This document shows, one piece after another, positions 1-11,471 of a DNA stretch of 64,000 nt. Every line of letters starts with the position of its first letter. Position 1 is the first letter of the stretch. Location: assembly GCA_029721515.1 (NCBI GenBank), contig CM056563.1:11796954-11860953 (forward strand). The letters are read 5' to 3'. The notes below the pieces were generated by a model. That model was not told where the DNA came from and did no database searches. It saw only the letters and a program-made list of their open reading frames with translations. The DNA is from Synanceia verrucosa. Its lineage: Eukaryota; Chordata; Actinopteri; Perciformes; Synanceiidae. Both the position numbers and the translations under genes were made by a program.

Positions 1-94
1 CAATAGTTCTCCAGTGTTGACAGAACCAAACACTAAAACCTGTCCAGTGGGTGAATGCAAGACCCAAAGGAGCATTAACTCAATGAGTGCCAGC

Positions 95-351
95 CCTTTT
101 TATAAAACAGAAAGTGCCTTGTACCAGCATATTTTGGATGCTCTGGATAATAGCAGTATAAAAAGAAGAGACGTGCTATTTCATCAGGGAAAAAAATGTT
201 TGTTTTTTACCTTGTAGAGTAGAGGCCACTTTCACCAAAAACACCACTCTGATCCTCCCGATCGTCTCCACTACCTGCTTTGATTTCTGTGGATTATGCT
301 ATCTGTAACGTCCCGACTACATATCCCAGAAGCCCTGAAATTACTCACAGG
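95..351. repeat. Dispersed repeat, copy 1, in ern1 intron
   Basis: This intronic stretch is clearly related to 12635-12972. Shared blocks include AAAACAGAAAGTGCCTTG, GTAGAGGCCACTTTCACC, CGATCGTCTCCACT and ATTACTCACAGG, in the same order and orientation. Copy 1 is shorter because of internal gaps. I do not recognise the family and see no coding potential or clear termini. The rest of 1-463 is ordinary intron sequence leading to a pyrimidine-rich acceptor. Confidence 0.75.
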
Positions 352-463
352 AGCGTCCTCTTGTGCCAGCTGCCAGCCACTTGACACAATACTGTATACA
401 AATGTGTGTTTAATTACTTAGCGTGCTGTGACCTCCTCCTTCCTCTCCCCCTCTTGTTCCCAG

Positions 464-2964
464 CAGACCTGCGCTGTTGATATCTTCTCCGCTGGTTGTG
501 TGTTCTATTATGTGGTGTCTCAGGGAAGCCACCCTTTTGGCAAGTCTCTACAGAGGCAAGCGAACATCCTGCTGGGCACATACAGCTTGGGCCATCTGCA
601 AACTGACAAACATGGTGAGGTGCTTTTGTTTTCTCACACCACTTCCAGATGTGCTCAACAGTAGTAATGTAGGTAACGTAGGGAAGGAGATGTGGATGAT
701 ATGGTTGTTTCAGGTGCAGTCGTGGGGGTTATTTTTGATCGCACTCTAGCAGGACGCTGTCAAAACCAGCGTGTTTGTGTCGTTCACCAGAGGATATTGT
801 AGCCAGAGACCTGATAGAGCAGATGTTGAGCATGGAGCCCCATCGGAGACCTTCAGCTGAGAGCGTTCTCAAACAGCCTTTCTTCTGGAGCCTGGAGAAG
901 GAGCTGCAGTTCTTTCAGGTCAGCTGTTTACTTATCTGACCATTTCTCTGCTCGTTGTTTAGATCACATGTATTAGGCTGTGTGTGCTCTGCTGTTACAG
1001 ATTATACATTGATAAACTTCTTAAATGCACTTGCACACTTGCAGGATAGTTTATTTATGTTATGTGCTTTGGGCTGTAAAAGCCATGTTGTCTGTATTGG
1101 ACTGCATAAAGAGCTAATTAATGATATATACTGTACATGTTTATGGATATGTGTAAACCATAATATTCAGTTTATGAACTTCTCACAACCACATATCAAC
1201 CTGCAGAACTTCAGTACTGTGCTGTTCTATTTTTGTTTTGCCAGTCCTATCCAAAAGGCTCTGTCACAGTGGATTGTGCTCAGGACACATTTCTTCTAAA
1301 ATAAAAGTGTTTTGTCGCATAATGTGCTGAATGTAGCTGCCTTGTGTTTTCGTCGAAATTACTGACAGTTTTTTTTCTTCTTGTGGTTGTTGGCAGGATG
1401 TGAGTGATCGAATAGAAAAGGAACCGCTGGACGGACCAATCGTGAGACAGCTGGAGAGAGGAGGGCGAGCCGTTGTCAAGGGTGACTGGAGAGAGCAAAT
1501 CACAGTGCCACTGCAGACGGGTATGACATCGGCCAATATGTCAAATAAATGCTCCTGGTGCCTCCTGTTGTAAAACAGTCTCTGGTATAGCACTCTAGTT
1601 GGAGAGACTTCACATGCATGATATGAGAGTTGCACTGAAAGCTGTGTCCTGTCACCACTAAATATTGTAGCAGCAGGCTGTAAAGCTTTCTGTCTGCCTT
1701 TTCACCCACTGAGCATCACAATGTCACCCGTTCCATTCACTCTATTGTTCTATTGAGCGGCAAAGTAAATGGCAGTGATATAGTCACGAATCAGCACATT
1801 GTTTTGATGGAAAATACAGATGTGAGCGCATTATGTGACTTTACGACATTTCACAACAGCAATAGAGTAAAAGTATCTTTTTTTTTCTACATTTACAAAA
1901 CAACTACCTGTCATAGAATCTGATTGTTTTATATTTGCCATACTTTGTGTCACTCAGTTGATCTGGAATCTGGAATATGCATCTTATCACATTTTTAAAG
2001 AACATTACATAAGGCTGTAGCTATTTATCACGCTCACACCGTGGATTTTTCATATTTATCCATAGACCATCATTGCTGTGATACCTGTACCATTACAGGT
2101 CAGAAATATGATCAATTCATAGAGCACATGTTGAAATTGACTTTACAAAGCGCTTGAAATGAAATGGTGTATGTGACTGTTCATACATCTGGCCCCAGAT
2201 GTTGTTTGAGGAAACAGTGTGAAGATGGTTGTGTAATTTCAGGATTTCAAGAGTTTTGTTTTTCTCGTCTTCTGACAGATCTGCGGAAATTTCGTTCCTA
2301 TAAGGGTGGGTCAGTCAGAGACCTGCTGCGTGCCATGAGAAACAAGGTAGGAGTGTATTATCGTGTTTTAAGTTAAAAAGAAAGTGGTCTCCACTGTCTG
2401 ACTTGATGCCTGACCTTCTTCCTACAGAAACATCATTACAGAGAGTTGCCTGCTGAGGTACAGGAGACTCTGGGCTCCATCCCTGATGACTTTGTCTCAT
2501 ACTTCACCTCCCGCTTCCCCCACCTGCTAATGCACACGTACCTGGCCATGCGGACCTGTGCTTCGGAGAGGTCGTTCCTGCCTTACTACTCTACTGCGGA
2601 GCAGCTTGCAAACACACATGCCCAGCACACGCACCTTGGGCCACAAAGACAAAATGAGCCATGCACTCAACACCCGCCAGCTCACACAGCATCAAACTCA
2701 CCACCCCAGGAACCCACACGTTCTCCACAGCCAACACAGGTTGTTCACATGACACCTGCTGAACCTGTGCCCTCCACATCACCAGATGAGCCTGCATCAT
2801 CACATTTACCAGTTCAGAAGGTGCAGCCAGCACAGACTGACTTGCACAGTGAAACGATGACACCCTCAGAATCACCCACAGATCCTCTCAAGCAAAGAGA
2901 GTCCACTCAGTCTGAGATGCACACGCCGCCACATCCTTCCACACTGGATAACACACCAGTGTGA
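464..2964 (+). CDS. ern1: IRE1 (ER-to-nucleus signalling 1), C-terminal exons, 5' partial
   Basis: IRE1 is an ER transmembrane sensor of unfolded protein. Its cytosolic kinase-RNase half splices XBP1 mRNA. Only the end of the gene is in the window. Exons: 464-614, 791-918, 1397-1520, 2279-2346, 2428-2964; all junctions are GT-AG and keep frame. The first two exons encode the kinase C-lobe (VDIFSAGCVFYYV, SHPFGKSLQRQANILLG, RRPSAESVLKQPFFWSLEK). The next three encode the KEN RNase domain (DVSDRIEKEPLDGPIV, LRKFRSYKGGSVRDLLRAMR, NKKHHYRELPAEV, FTSRFPHLLMHTYLAMRTC). The first acceptor is a tandem CAGCAG, so the exon may start at 464 or 467. After the KEN domain, about 120 residues rich in Pro, Ser, Thr and His extend the protein well beyond the short mammalian tail. 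Most of the sequence resembles ERN1, but CASERSFLPYY near the end resembles ERN2. I favour ern1 because gaa and tbc1d16 are on the same human chromosome as ERN1. Confidence 0.88.
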
Positions 2965-3749
2965 ACTTGAACCAGAGTCAGTGGACCCAGCACAGACGAG
3001 AGCATTGCCTTTAAGAGCAGACTCTAAGTGGGACTCTGCTGCTGCACCGTGAGCTGGTGAGGACCAGGCCTGCAGTGCCTGGGATCCACTGCTGGGCGCA
3101 GCAGCTGCTCCCTCAGTTAAGTGCCTTCTGCTCTCCTGGGTTAAAATGTTCCCCAACAGAACCGTCCACACTTCTGTCTCTGCCTCAAGGAAGCCAGATA
3201 ATCAACAGGGTGTTATCCTGTAGCTGGACTGAGCAAAGAGAATTCCTTTTTAATATTTTATAACGGCATGTCCAAAAAAAGTGTTTGTCCCCAAAATATG
3301 TGGCCTCTATTGTGGGAAACATGTCTGGATGTTGTTTTATAGTGCAATGTTGTATTTCTGAGCAAGCCTGTTCACTGCACAGATACTGTAATGTATATTT
3401 TTGTACAGACAGATTCAGTTTGAATCACTGGTGATAAATCATTTAATGTGGCCAGTGTGCCTTTTTATAATATCACTGTGCTATATGGGTACAGATCTTT
3501 AAAATGACTATGCTAAATGTGCTTGATTCCAGTTAATGCTGCTAGACCGCTTCTCTTTTGTCAATCAAGTCTATTGTGCTGACTCGGCAAGAGCGGACTG
3601 TTCCAAAGGGTGTTCAGGGTGGCATCCGAGTACAGAAGGTAATTTTATTCTCATGTGATTATGTAGTGGAGTAGGAGTTTTAGAGGTCAGGCTGCAGAAC
3701 TTAACTTTTTCAAGGGTGTCAAAGTGAAGTTAATGACTTGCACATTAAA
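2965..3749 (+). other. ern1: ern1 3' UTR
   Basis: Non-coding sequence follows the TGA at 2962-2964. A possible poly(A) signal ATTAAA lies at 3744-3749, followed by a T-rich stretch; another ATTAAA occurs about 100 bp further on. The exact 3' end cannot be fixed without transcripts. Confidence 0.5.
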
Positions 3750-5361
3750 TTCTATTTTTTTTTTTTATACTAAGATGTTTCTTGCTGATTGATTTTGCTG
3801 CATCTCAAGATGAAGAATGGGCCAGTAACTAAAATGAGCCATTTTCATTAAACATGTTTTTATTTACACAGTGTTCCAAACAGGTGGTATTCACTGGGTT
3901 CTCTCTTGCTAATCATTGATAGAGCAGCCTATGGTGTCACCTTTCTGTCCCAGCATTTCCAAGCAGCAGCATTTTACTGCAAACAAATGAAGCAGGCCTC
4001 TGGCTCTGTACAAATCTGTATTACTGTGCTGTTTTTCTGTAGAAGTGAGCAAATCACTACACTGCCTCCAAGTCACACACTGAAGTAGAACATTATGACA
4101 ACTGACGTGAAATGAATAACACTTATTCTGATTTTTCATAATGGCATCTAGGATATGTAAGACTTAAAATGAACATTTAGTCCTCAAATTTGATGTTAGA
4201 AGCAGGAAAAATGGGAAAGTGTGAGGATTAGAGTGACTCTGACAACAAGAACCAAACAGTGATGTCTAGAGGACTGGATCAGATCATCTCCAGAACTGCA
4301 GCTCTGGTGGGGTGTTCCTGGTCTGCAGTGGTCAGGATCTATCAAAAGTGGTCCAAGGAAGGACCAGTGGTGAACCAGAGACAGGGTCATGAGAGGACAA
4401 GGATCACTGATGCAGGTGGAGAGTGAAGGCTGGTCCTGGTGGTCTGATCCAACAGACCAGAGGCATTAATGCTGCTTCTGATAGAAAGGAGTCAGGATAC
4501 ACAGAGCAGAGCAGTTTGTTGTGTTTGGGGCTGTTCTGACAGAAAAGGGGAACCATCACAAAATTAGGCAGGATGTCATAATGTTATGCCAGATCAGTGT
4601 TTATGTGGTATATATAAAATAAAATAACTGTCCCTCATGCAACATTTGAATTTGAAATGCCCAGTGGTATTACCGGCTGTGGCTGTCCTGTTCATACTGT
4701 TACTATCAGGTAAAATGTTGTCTGGCACACCCACACAACCGTTACTGCTGGGTTGTTTATGGTGATAAACAGAAGAGCTCAGCTCAAACACTTATCTTTT
4801 TTCTTATCATTTATACCATATTAAATCAAATTAACTGTCCTCCAACCTAAACAGTAAATTCAGCTCTCAGACTCGCTTGGCCTGAGTCCTCTGGCTAAGT
4901 GCTGATGGAACTCAATTCATCTTTAATTAAAATGTCTTTCCACATTATGGTGAGTAACAAAATTTAAAATCTGGCACAGTAATATCTCTGACATTATTCT
5001 ACATATAATTGTGGAATAAATGTTAACACTGTAACACTGCTAGACTTAACGTCTTAACTTACCTTGTTCTCTTATCAGATAAATACTGACTAAACAGAGC
5101 AAAAATAGCTCGTAGCAATTTTAAATCAAGTTCCTGTTTTGTTTTTTTTTTTTCCATCTGCCCACTTCCTCTTAACTTCAAATGCAGTTATGTAACTGCT
5201 CTTATTAATGTGGTTTTCCTCAACAATAGCCCAATAGAGTATTATTAAATAAAATGTTAATAACACATGATTTTAGTGCCACCAAGTACATTTGATTTGA
5301 CAGCACATAAACAACATGATGTGGCAGGCTGTGTGGTATTCAGTGAGGGTGATTCAGCTCT
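3750..5361. other. Intergenic region between ern1 and samd9l-like gene
   Basis: There is no gene here. Apart from a degenerate Tc1-type fragment at about 4200-4610, the region is AT-rich with no recognisable RNA gene or long reading frame. Confidence 0.6.
4200..4610 (+). mobile_element. Truncated Tc1/mariner-type transposon fragment
   Basis: One + strand frame starting at 4262 reads through a helix-turn-helix typical of Tc1 transposases (RTAALVGCSWSAVVRIYQKW, then SKEGPVVNQRQGHERTRIT). The DDE catalytic part is absent. The fragment ends near 4600 with a terminal-repeat-like block (AAATTAGGCAGG, GTCATAATGTTATGCC) that I recognise from teleost Tc1-like elements. It is an internally deleted, inactive relic of a different family from the 5.9-7.4 kb element. 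Confidence 0.7.
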
Positions 5362-5405
5362 GTGGCTCCTGTAGGATTTTTATCTATTTCCTTTATGATT
5401 TCCTC

Positions 5406-5417
5406 AAAACCGAAACT
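5406..5417 (+). promoter_or_regulatory. ISRE-like element upstream of samd9l-like gene
   Basis: AAAACCGAAACT matches the interferon-stimulated response element GAAANNGAAACT at every fixed position except the first base. It lies about 125 bp upstream of a candidate splice donor at 5542, so it is well placed to act as the promoter element of the samd9l-like gene. Mammalian SAMD9 and SAMD9L are interferon-inducible, which fits. The assignment of this promoter to that gene is inferred. Confidence 0.6.
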
Positions 5418-5439
5418 CTGTGAGCTGGGCATGCGCAGT

Positions 5440-5541
5440 GGGTGCAGACCAGTCTCATATTACAGGGACAGCGTGAAGCGGCAGCAGCGTTGGAGAAAGA
5501 TCCAGAGCAGCGAGGCTGCTGTCTGTCAGCTTTTATCCAAG
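5440..5541 (+). other. samd9l: Candidate non-coding first exon of samd9l-like gene
   Basis: A GC-richer stretch (GTGAAGCGGCAGCAGCG, AGCAGCGAGGCTGCTG) ends at AAG with a strong donor GTAAGA at 5542. It starts just downstream of the ISRE. It would splice to the small exon at 11472-11548, which has a good acceptor (TTCTTTTGCAG). The transcription start is not visible; 5440 is approximate. Confidence 0.45.
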
Positions 5542-5879
5542 GTAAGAACCGTGGTCGCCTTTTTATTGACTTAGCCTATGTTATTTATTGATTTACTGCT
5601 TCCTTGTTTGTGGTTTTTGCCTTTGTCATCGCCATGGATGTAAGTTAGGCCTGTTGTTGTACATCCATTCTCACACTGAGATGCTGAAATACAAAAATAA
5701 ATAATTCCTGTCCATTTTGTCGCTCGCGATGGTATACTATAAGATGTGGAATTTGGTCTTAAGTAAGGAAATGGTGATCACCTGACCGGCCCGTGAGAGT
5801 ATCACACCACTGCGCAGTCTTCCACGCAATATAGCTGAACTCTGCTTTTATTTTGAAGGCGTCTGCTAATTTTCTCAAT

Positions 5880-7448
5880 TTTTTTGCTCCCATTTTTTTG
5901 ATGAACTCAAAGATCTAAAACGTTTTCCACATACACAATATCACCATTTCTCTCAAATATTGTTCACAAACCAGTCTAAATCTGAGATAATCCATCCCAC
6001 CTCACAGGTGTGCCATATCAAGATGCTGATTAGACACCATGATTAGTGCACAGGTGTGCCTTAGACCGCCCACAATAAAAAGCCACTCTAATAGGTGCAG
6101 TTTTGTTTTATTGGGGGGGTCTGGGGACACAGAAAACCAGTCAGTATCTGGTATGACCACCGTTTGCCTCATGCAGTGCAACACAGCTCCTTCTCATAGA
6201 GTTGATCAGGTTGTCGATTGTGGCCTGTGGAATGTTGGTCCACTCCTCTTCAATGGCTGTGTGAAGTTGCTGGATATTGGCAGGAACTGGTACACGCTGT
6301 CGTATACGCCGATCCAGAGCATCCCGAACATGCTCAATGGGTGACATGTCTGGTGAGTATGCTGGCCATGCAAGAACTGGGACATTTTCAGCTTCCAAGA
6401 ATTGTGTACAGATCCTTGCAACAAGGGGCCGTCCATTACCCTGCTGCAACATGAGGTGATGTTCTTGGATGTATGGCGCAACAATGGGCCTCAGGATCTC
6501 GTCACGGTATCTCTGTGCATTCAAAATGCCATCAAGAAAATGCAGCTGTGTTCTTCGTCCATAACAGACGCCTGCTCATACCATAACCCCACCGCCTCCA
6601 TGGGCCACTCGATCCACAACATTGACATCAGAAAACCGCTCACCCACACCACGCCACACACGCTGTCTGCCATCTGCCCTGAACAGTGTAAACCGGGATT
6701 CATCCTGGAAGAGAACACCTCTCCAACGTGCCAGACGCCATTGAATGTGAGCATTTGCCCACTCAAGTCGGTTACGACGACGAACTGGAGTCAGGTCGAG
6801 ACCCCGATGAGGACGACGAGCATGCAGATGAGCTTCCCTGAGACGGTTTCTGACAGTTTGTGCAGAAATTTTTAGGTTATGCAAACCAATTGTTTCAGCA
6901 GCTGTCCGAGTGGCTGGTCTCAGATGATCTTGGAGGTGAACATGCTGGATGTGGAGGTCCTGGGCTGGTGTGGTTACACGTGGTCTGCGGTTGTGAAGCT
7001 GGTTAGATGTACTGCCAAATTCTCTGATTGCCTTTGGAGACGGCTTATAGTAGAGAAATGAACATTCAATACACAAGCAACAGCTCTGGTTGACATTCCT
7101 GCTGTCAGCATGCCAACTGCACGCTCCCTCAAATCTTGCGACATCTGTGGCATTGTGCTGTGTGATAAAACTGCACCTATTAGAGTGGCCTTTTATTGTG
7201 GGCAGTCTAAGGCACACCTGTGCACTAATCATGGTGTCTAATCAGCATCTTGATATGGTACACCTGTGAGGTGGGATGGATTATCTCAGCAAAGGAGAAG
7301 TGCTAACTATCACAGATTTAGACTGGTTTGTGAACAATATTTGAGAGAAATGGTGATATTGTGTATGTGGAAAACATTTTAGATCTTTGAGTTCATCTCA
7401 TAAAAAATAGGAGCAAAAACAAGTGTTGCGTTTATATTTTTGAGTGTA
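5880..7448 (-). mobile_element. Tc1/mariner-type DNA transposon with long inverted repeats
   Basis: About 200 bp at each end are inverted repeats. The left arm from 5880 to about 6115 (for example CACATACACAATATCACC, CCATCCCACCTCACAGG, GCACAGGTGTGCCTTAGAC) is matched in reverse from about 7170 to 7430. The right end finishes ...ATATTTTTGAGTGTA, the terminus typical of a common teleost Tc1 family, next to a TA. The outermost roughly 35 bp of the left end are missing, and the left arm lacks about 25 bp present in the right arm, so the element cannot move. The transposase is on the minus strand and broken. Confidence 0.92.
6141..7153 (-). pseudogene. Broken Tc1-type (DD34E) transposase
   Basis: Read on the minus strand, the gene starts at the ATG at 7151-7153 with a helix-turn-helix (MLTAGMSTRAVACVLNVHFS). 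It then shifts frame before the NRRPRVTTPAQD segment, and an in-frame stop interrupts it after the GGGGVMV stretch near 6576. The first catalytic Asp is intact in FQDESRF. The second motif reads LQQGNGRPLVAR where the family has QDNARP, so the catalytic Asp has become Gly. The third motif SPDMSPIEHVRD keeps its Glu. Frameshift, stop and active-site loss together mean no functional enzyme. Confidence 0.9.
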
Positions 7449-8463
7449 ATGTAAAAAAAATAAAATAAAAAAAACTTGCAGCTGCGGAGGGCACTTTAAC
7501 TGAAGGGGGAGGGTATAAATAAGATGAGCAGGTATGGCACATCATCGTCAAGCTACCGGAAAAGGGAAGCCACCGTCGCCATGGCAACAAAAGACGCCAC
7601 TTACAGGAGGAGCTACATTATACGTCAAATCATTGTGATCAAGTGATTCCACAAGTCTGTCAACTTCTGCACAATTCAACATGTCCTATCAAAATAATGA
7701 GGCCAGATGAATTTTGGTACCACTTGTTCTCACATTTTGATATGCCAGGGCTGCAAAATCAAACCTCAGCACAGAGGAAGATTTGCTAGTCTTGTCTTTT
7801 TTATTTTTCCAAACCACATCTATTGTTTGTCAGTGTGATAAAGATGTGAGGAACATGATGGACACATTTTTTCCTCCTCCATGTTTTGCCGTCCCACTTC
7901 CTGCTGAAGCCATCATAAGTGTGCATAGGGCTCAAGAGTCCACCCACCCTCCGCCCTGCGTGGTTTGGGACGGCCCTCAATATGGCGGAGCCTCCGCGAG
8001 AACGCGCAAACAGAGGGCTAATGTGTAGGGAGAGTGTGTCTGTGCTTGCTTAAAAAAAACAGTTGATACGATACAGAATATAGAGTTTAACAAAACATGG
8101 ACTTCTAAATATTCAGTTTCTGAAGTCAATGGTTGTGGAGGTCTTTTGTGTAAAATCAGCTGTTTTTTTTTTTAACTGCAAAAACGTGGCTGTTGATTAA
8201 CTAGTGACATAACGTTGACCTATGCCAACAAGCCACAACCTTCATGCTGGAGGTAGTTTAGACTTTGATATGTCCATATAACCCTAAAAAATAAACATTT
8301 CAATTGGAATCATTAACGTCTAAACATCAATTCAATGACATACTAATGCAGGTGTTGAATTGAGCTTTTAGTTTGAATACAAAGGACTCATTTTGGTTTG
8401 GTTTGAATGGATTTTTCTATCACTTCCATTAAAAGAAATGTTATCAAAGGAAGCAAAATTCAC
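7449..8463. other. Non-coding stretch with TATA-like and YY1-like motifs
   Basis: TATAAATA lies at 7512-7519, and a CpG-rich patch at about 7960-8010 contains CAATATGGCGG, similar to a YY1 site. No reading frame or splice structure makes these convincing promoters. They may be remnants of transposon ends. Confidence 0.35.
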
Positions 8464-8810
8464 ATCCATCCATTTTCTACCGCTTATCCTCATAGGGTCG
8501 CCTAGGGAGTCTATCCCAGCTGTCTTAGGCGAGAGGCAGGGTACACCCTGGACAAGTCTCCAAGTCTCCAGCAGGACACATAGAGACAGACAACCACTCA
8601 CACTCACATTCACACCTACAGACAATTTAAAGTAGCCAATTAATCTAATCCCCATGCATGTTTTTGGATGGTGGGAGGAAGCCGGAGTACCTGGAGAGAA
8701 CCCACGCAGACACGGGGAGAACATGCAAACTCCACACAGAAAGGCCCCGGGCCGGGAATCGAACCCAGTACCTTCTTGCTGTGAGGCGACAGTGCTAACC
8801 ACTACACTAG
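8464..8810 (-). mobile_element. tRNA-derived SINE with CCAT/GGAT tail, copy 1
   Basis: Read on the minus strand, this begins with a tRNA-like head (GTAGTGGTTAGCACTGTCGC, then a degenerate B box GGGTTCGATTCCC). It continues through a conserved body (GTGTGGAGTTTGCATGTTC, ACTCCGGCTTCCTCCCACC) and ends with GAGGATAAGCGGTAGAAAAT and GGATGGATG. The same family occurs at 33280-33623 (full length) and 26097-26139 (tail only). This copy is more diverged than the 33 kb one, and I find no clear target duplication. Confidence 0.88.
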
Positions 8811-9119
8811 TACACTAAACTAAAATAGTTTGTTTGCATTTACAGAATTAAAGTCTGGAAATCTGAGTTTACCTTTTCTCTTTGTTAATCCTCTCTTGGT
8901 TTCAGGAAGAATGTGTCCGTGGATCAACATGTTTATCTATGAGCCAGATGTTTGAGCGTGCCCTTGCCGCTTATATTTATATAGGCTACGTTATGATTTG
9001 TTATATGCGCTGAGGCTGAGGGTGATCACTATTTCCTTACTTGTGTCTAGATTCTAGACACAAGCTTTTCAAACTATTTTGTACTTTAAATTTATTTACT
9101 CATTATTGTACTTTCACCC

Positions 9120-9530
9120 ATCTTAGAGAATATTATCCGGTTGCACAAAAGCAGGACAGAGGAGAGCAGGATTTGTTATGGTATAAGTTACCATGGAGAT
9201 TTATTCTGAGAAGCTATGGAGCAGACCAGGCTATGTTCCAGGATTTATTTAATCTCATCCCTCACCTCAGTCAACAGTCAGTTATTTCACTGCCCACTAC
9301 ACAATGTTATCACATTCAAACTACTGGTTTTTCAATCCGACCCGCCGAACGTGTCCAAATTATATTATTAAATTCAATTATATTATATTTACTGCTGTTT
9401 CTGTGTTAAAAGCTCTTACAGCCAATCGCATGATCGATCGATTTTGTTTACGTTCCCGTTCCTCCAAAGATCGCATCGACACCTAAAATGGACAGCGATG
9501 TGACGTCACGTTTACATTCTCTGTATTTCT
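9120..9530 (-). mobile_element. Deleted copy of a non-autonomous DNA transposon (family also at 24.5-25.4 kb)
   Basis: The sequence matches 24458-25444 in inverted orientation. Shared blocks include TTATCCGGTTGCACAAAAGC, GGATTTATTTAATCTCATCC, CACTGCCCACTACACAATGT and ATTCAATTATATTATATTTA. The right end (TGTGACGTCACG...ACATTCTCT) corresponds to the left terminal repeat of the longer copy and carries the same TGACGTCA palindrome. One end and several internal parts are missing. Confidence 0.8.
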
Positions 9531-11471
9531 GCAGAAAATTAGCTAAACATTAAAACATCATCATTTAATCAATTTACAATATCTTCATGTCAGAGGACAA
9601 ATTCAGCATATCTGAGAAAAAAAGGCACACATTTGTGATAATGGCCACTGAATCCTGGCAGTGGTAGATGAAATATGAATAAATTCAGGATCCTCCTGCA
9701 CTCCTTTTTTTTTTTTTTGTCAGCACCTATTTTCATCATTAAACACCGCAAGATAGGAGGTGTCAGCTCTTTATGGGATTAGTTCATATTTTAATCTTGC
9801 AGAAAAGTATAATAATATTTTTGTGCATGTGCGTGACCGTCACCAGCCCTCTCTGGAAACAAATCTGTCTTTCTTTATTGTATTTTCTTATTAAGAGCCA
9901 GAGAGGAAAGTGCTGCTCTCTTGTGAATTAACATGTGAAGTGTGGAAATGCATAGAGAACATAAACATAGTGTAAAGCCTGAGGAGTGATTTGCCCAATC
10001 TGGAGGGTCCCATTAGTACGCAACAGTGGTGGGACACAACAGATGCTTGTACACCCTGATCCAACATGCATGAGTGACTGACACCAAAACCCAGAGCAGC
10101 CAAGACGACTGAGCAGGATCCTCCTCCACTCCTAAACAACCAATCAGAGCAGAGCAGTCCTGAACTTGGATCAAAGTGTCCAACTAGGCAGCGCTGATTA
10201 AATATGATTCAAGATTATTTCCCTGTCATGGCTGTTTCTCACCTCAATGGCCTGTGTTATCAGAAACATGGTAATGTAGCCTACTGCTTAGCTGAAACTA
10301 TCAGTGCCACTATTGAGTAGTGCAGGAACATTTGTAGCCCAACCAAGAGGTTAGCATCCACATAAAGACCAATAGGATTTTTCCATTGGATTTTGGATTA
10401 AGAAAAAAATAAAATAATCCTACGGGGAAATGTTGTCTATGTAGAGCCTATAAAAATAAGAATCAGTGATATAAGTAAGCAAGTGTGTCAAGTAGAGTAA
10501 GTAGAAAATATGTCAAAATAAGTAGGTAGCAAGGATAAATTAATAACAATATCCAGATGAAAAACTTTTATGTTTATTATCAGGTGCTTCAAACATTTAT
10601 GATACTTGTACAAAAAGGAGGCATTTAATTCAGCTGTTTCTGTGTGTAAATAAGGTGATTTGGAGACAGGTTTGCCATTTCATCTTTTTTTTTAAATGTT
10701 ATCAATAAACAAACAACATACACACATACAAAAACAACAACAACAAAGAAAAAGTGTTCCCCCATCATCAATGCTCCCATACGAAAACAAAACTTAACAA
10801 ACAGGAAATACAAAAACAAACATAGTCAGACTCCTCGCCACAAGCCGGGTGGACTGGAGTTCTGAGCATGTCGCAAATGCAACTATTCAATACAACTGGC
10901 GCCAAGATTATCAGATCATCAAGATCATCATTTCATTTTTATAACTTATACACAGAGTCACCTGATGGATTGTAATGATTTTTGGCTGGGCTGATAAATA
11001 AATAAATAAAATGTATATTTATATTCATCATTATCAGCATAAATGTTGACTAATGAATAACAGGAAATTGCTGCACTGTTGGGGTGTTTGAGGTAATTCA
11101 GGAACAGTGCCACCATTGCAGTTTGACCACCAGAGAGGATTGTCAGATTTATATTTCAACTTTAAAATGTTTCCCTTTATTAACATTACACACTCATGTA
11201 AAACGAAATATATATGTTGATATTTATTGGCCTCATAAATCAGCTAACAGGAGCTATAATCTTCAGTAATTTCAATAAGGAGTCTAAAACCCACAAATAA
11301 AGAAGACAATAATTTAACAGTATTCAGTCAATAATAACTGTACCAGGAAGTATTATAACGTCAACTAAAACTGTCTGTGATTATTATAGTGCAGTTTGAT
11401 GAGATAAATATTCCAGTGTTTTTACCACACATTCATCTGAATATGTAACTGTGTAATGCTTTCTTTTGCAG

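Larger units (their letters stand above)
5542..11471 (+). other. samd9l: Proposed first intron of samd9l-like gene, filled with repeats
   Basis: If the exon at 5.4 kb is correct, this 5.9-kb intron holds a dead Tc1/mariner element (5880-7448), a full SINE (8464-8810) and a deleted DNA transposon (9120-9530). Between them, 7449-8463 is non-coding; it contains a TATAAATA at 7512-7519 and a CpG-rich patch with CAATATGGCGG near 7978-7988. I see no gene, RNA or further repeat in 9531-11471. Confidence 0.4.

Noticed and set aside
2591..3171. Antisense reading frames opposite the ern1 tail
   Set aside because: Shadows of the coding frame and GC-rich UTR; no domain, no splice structure.
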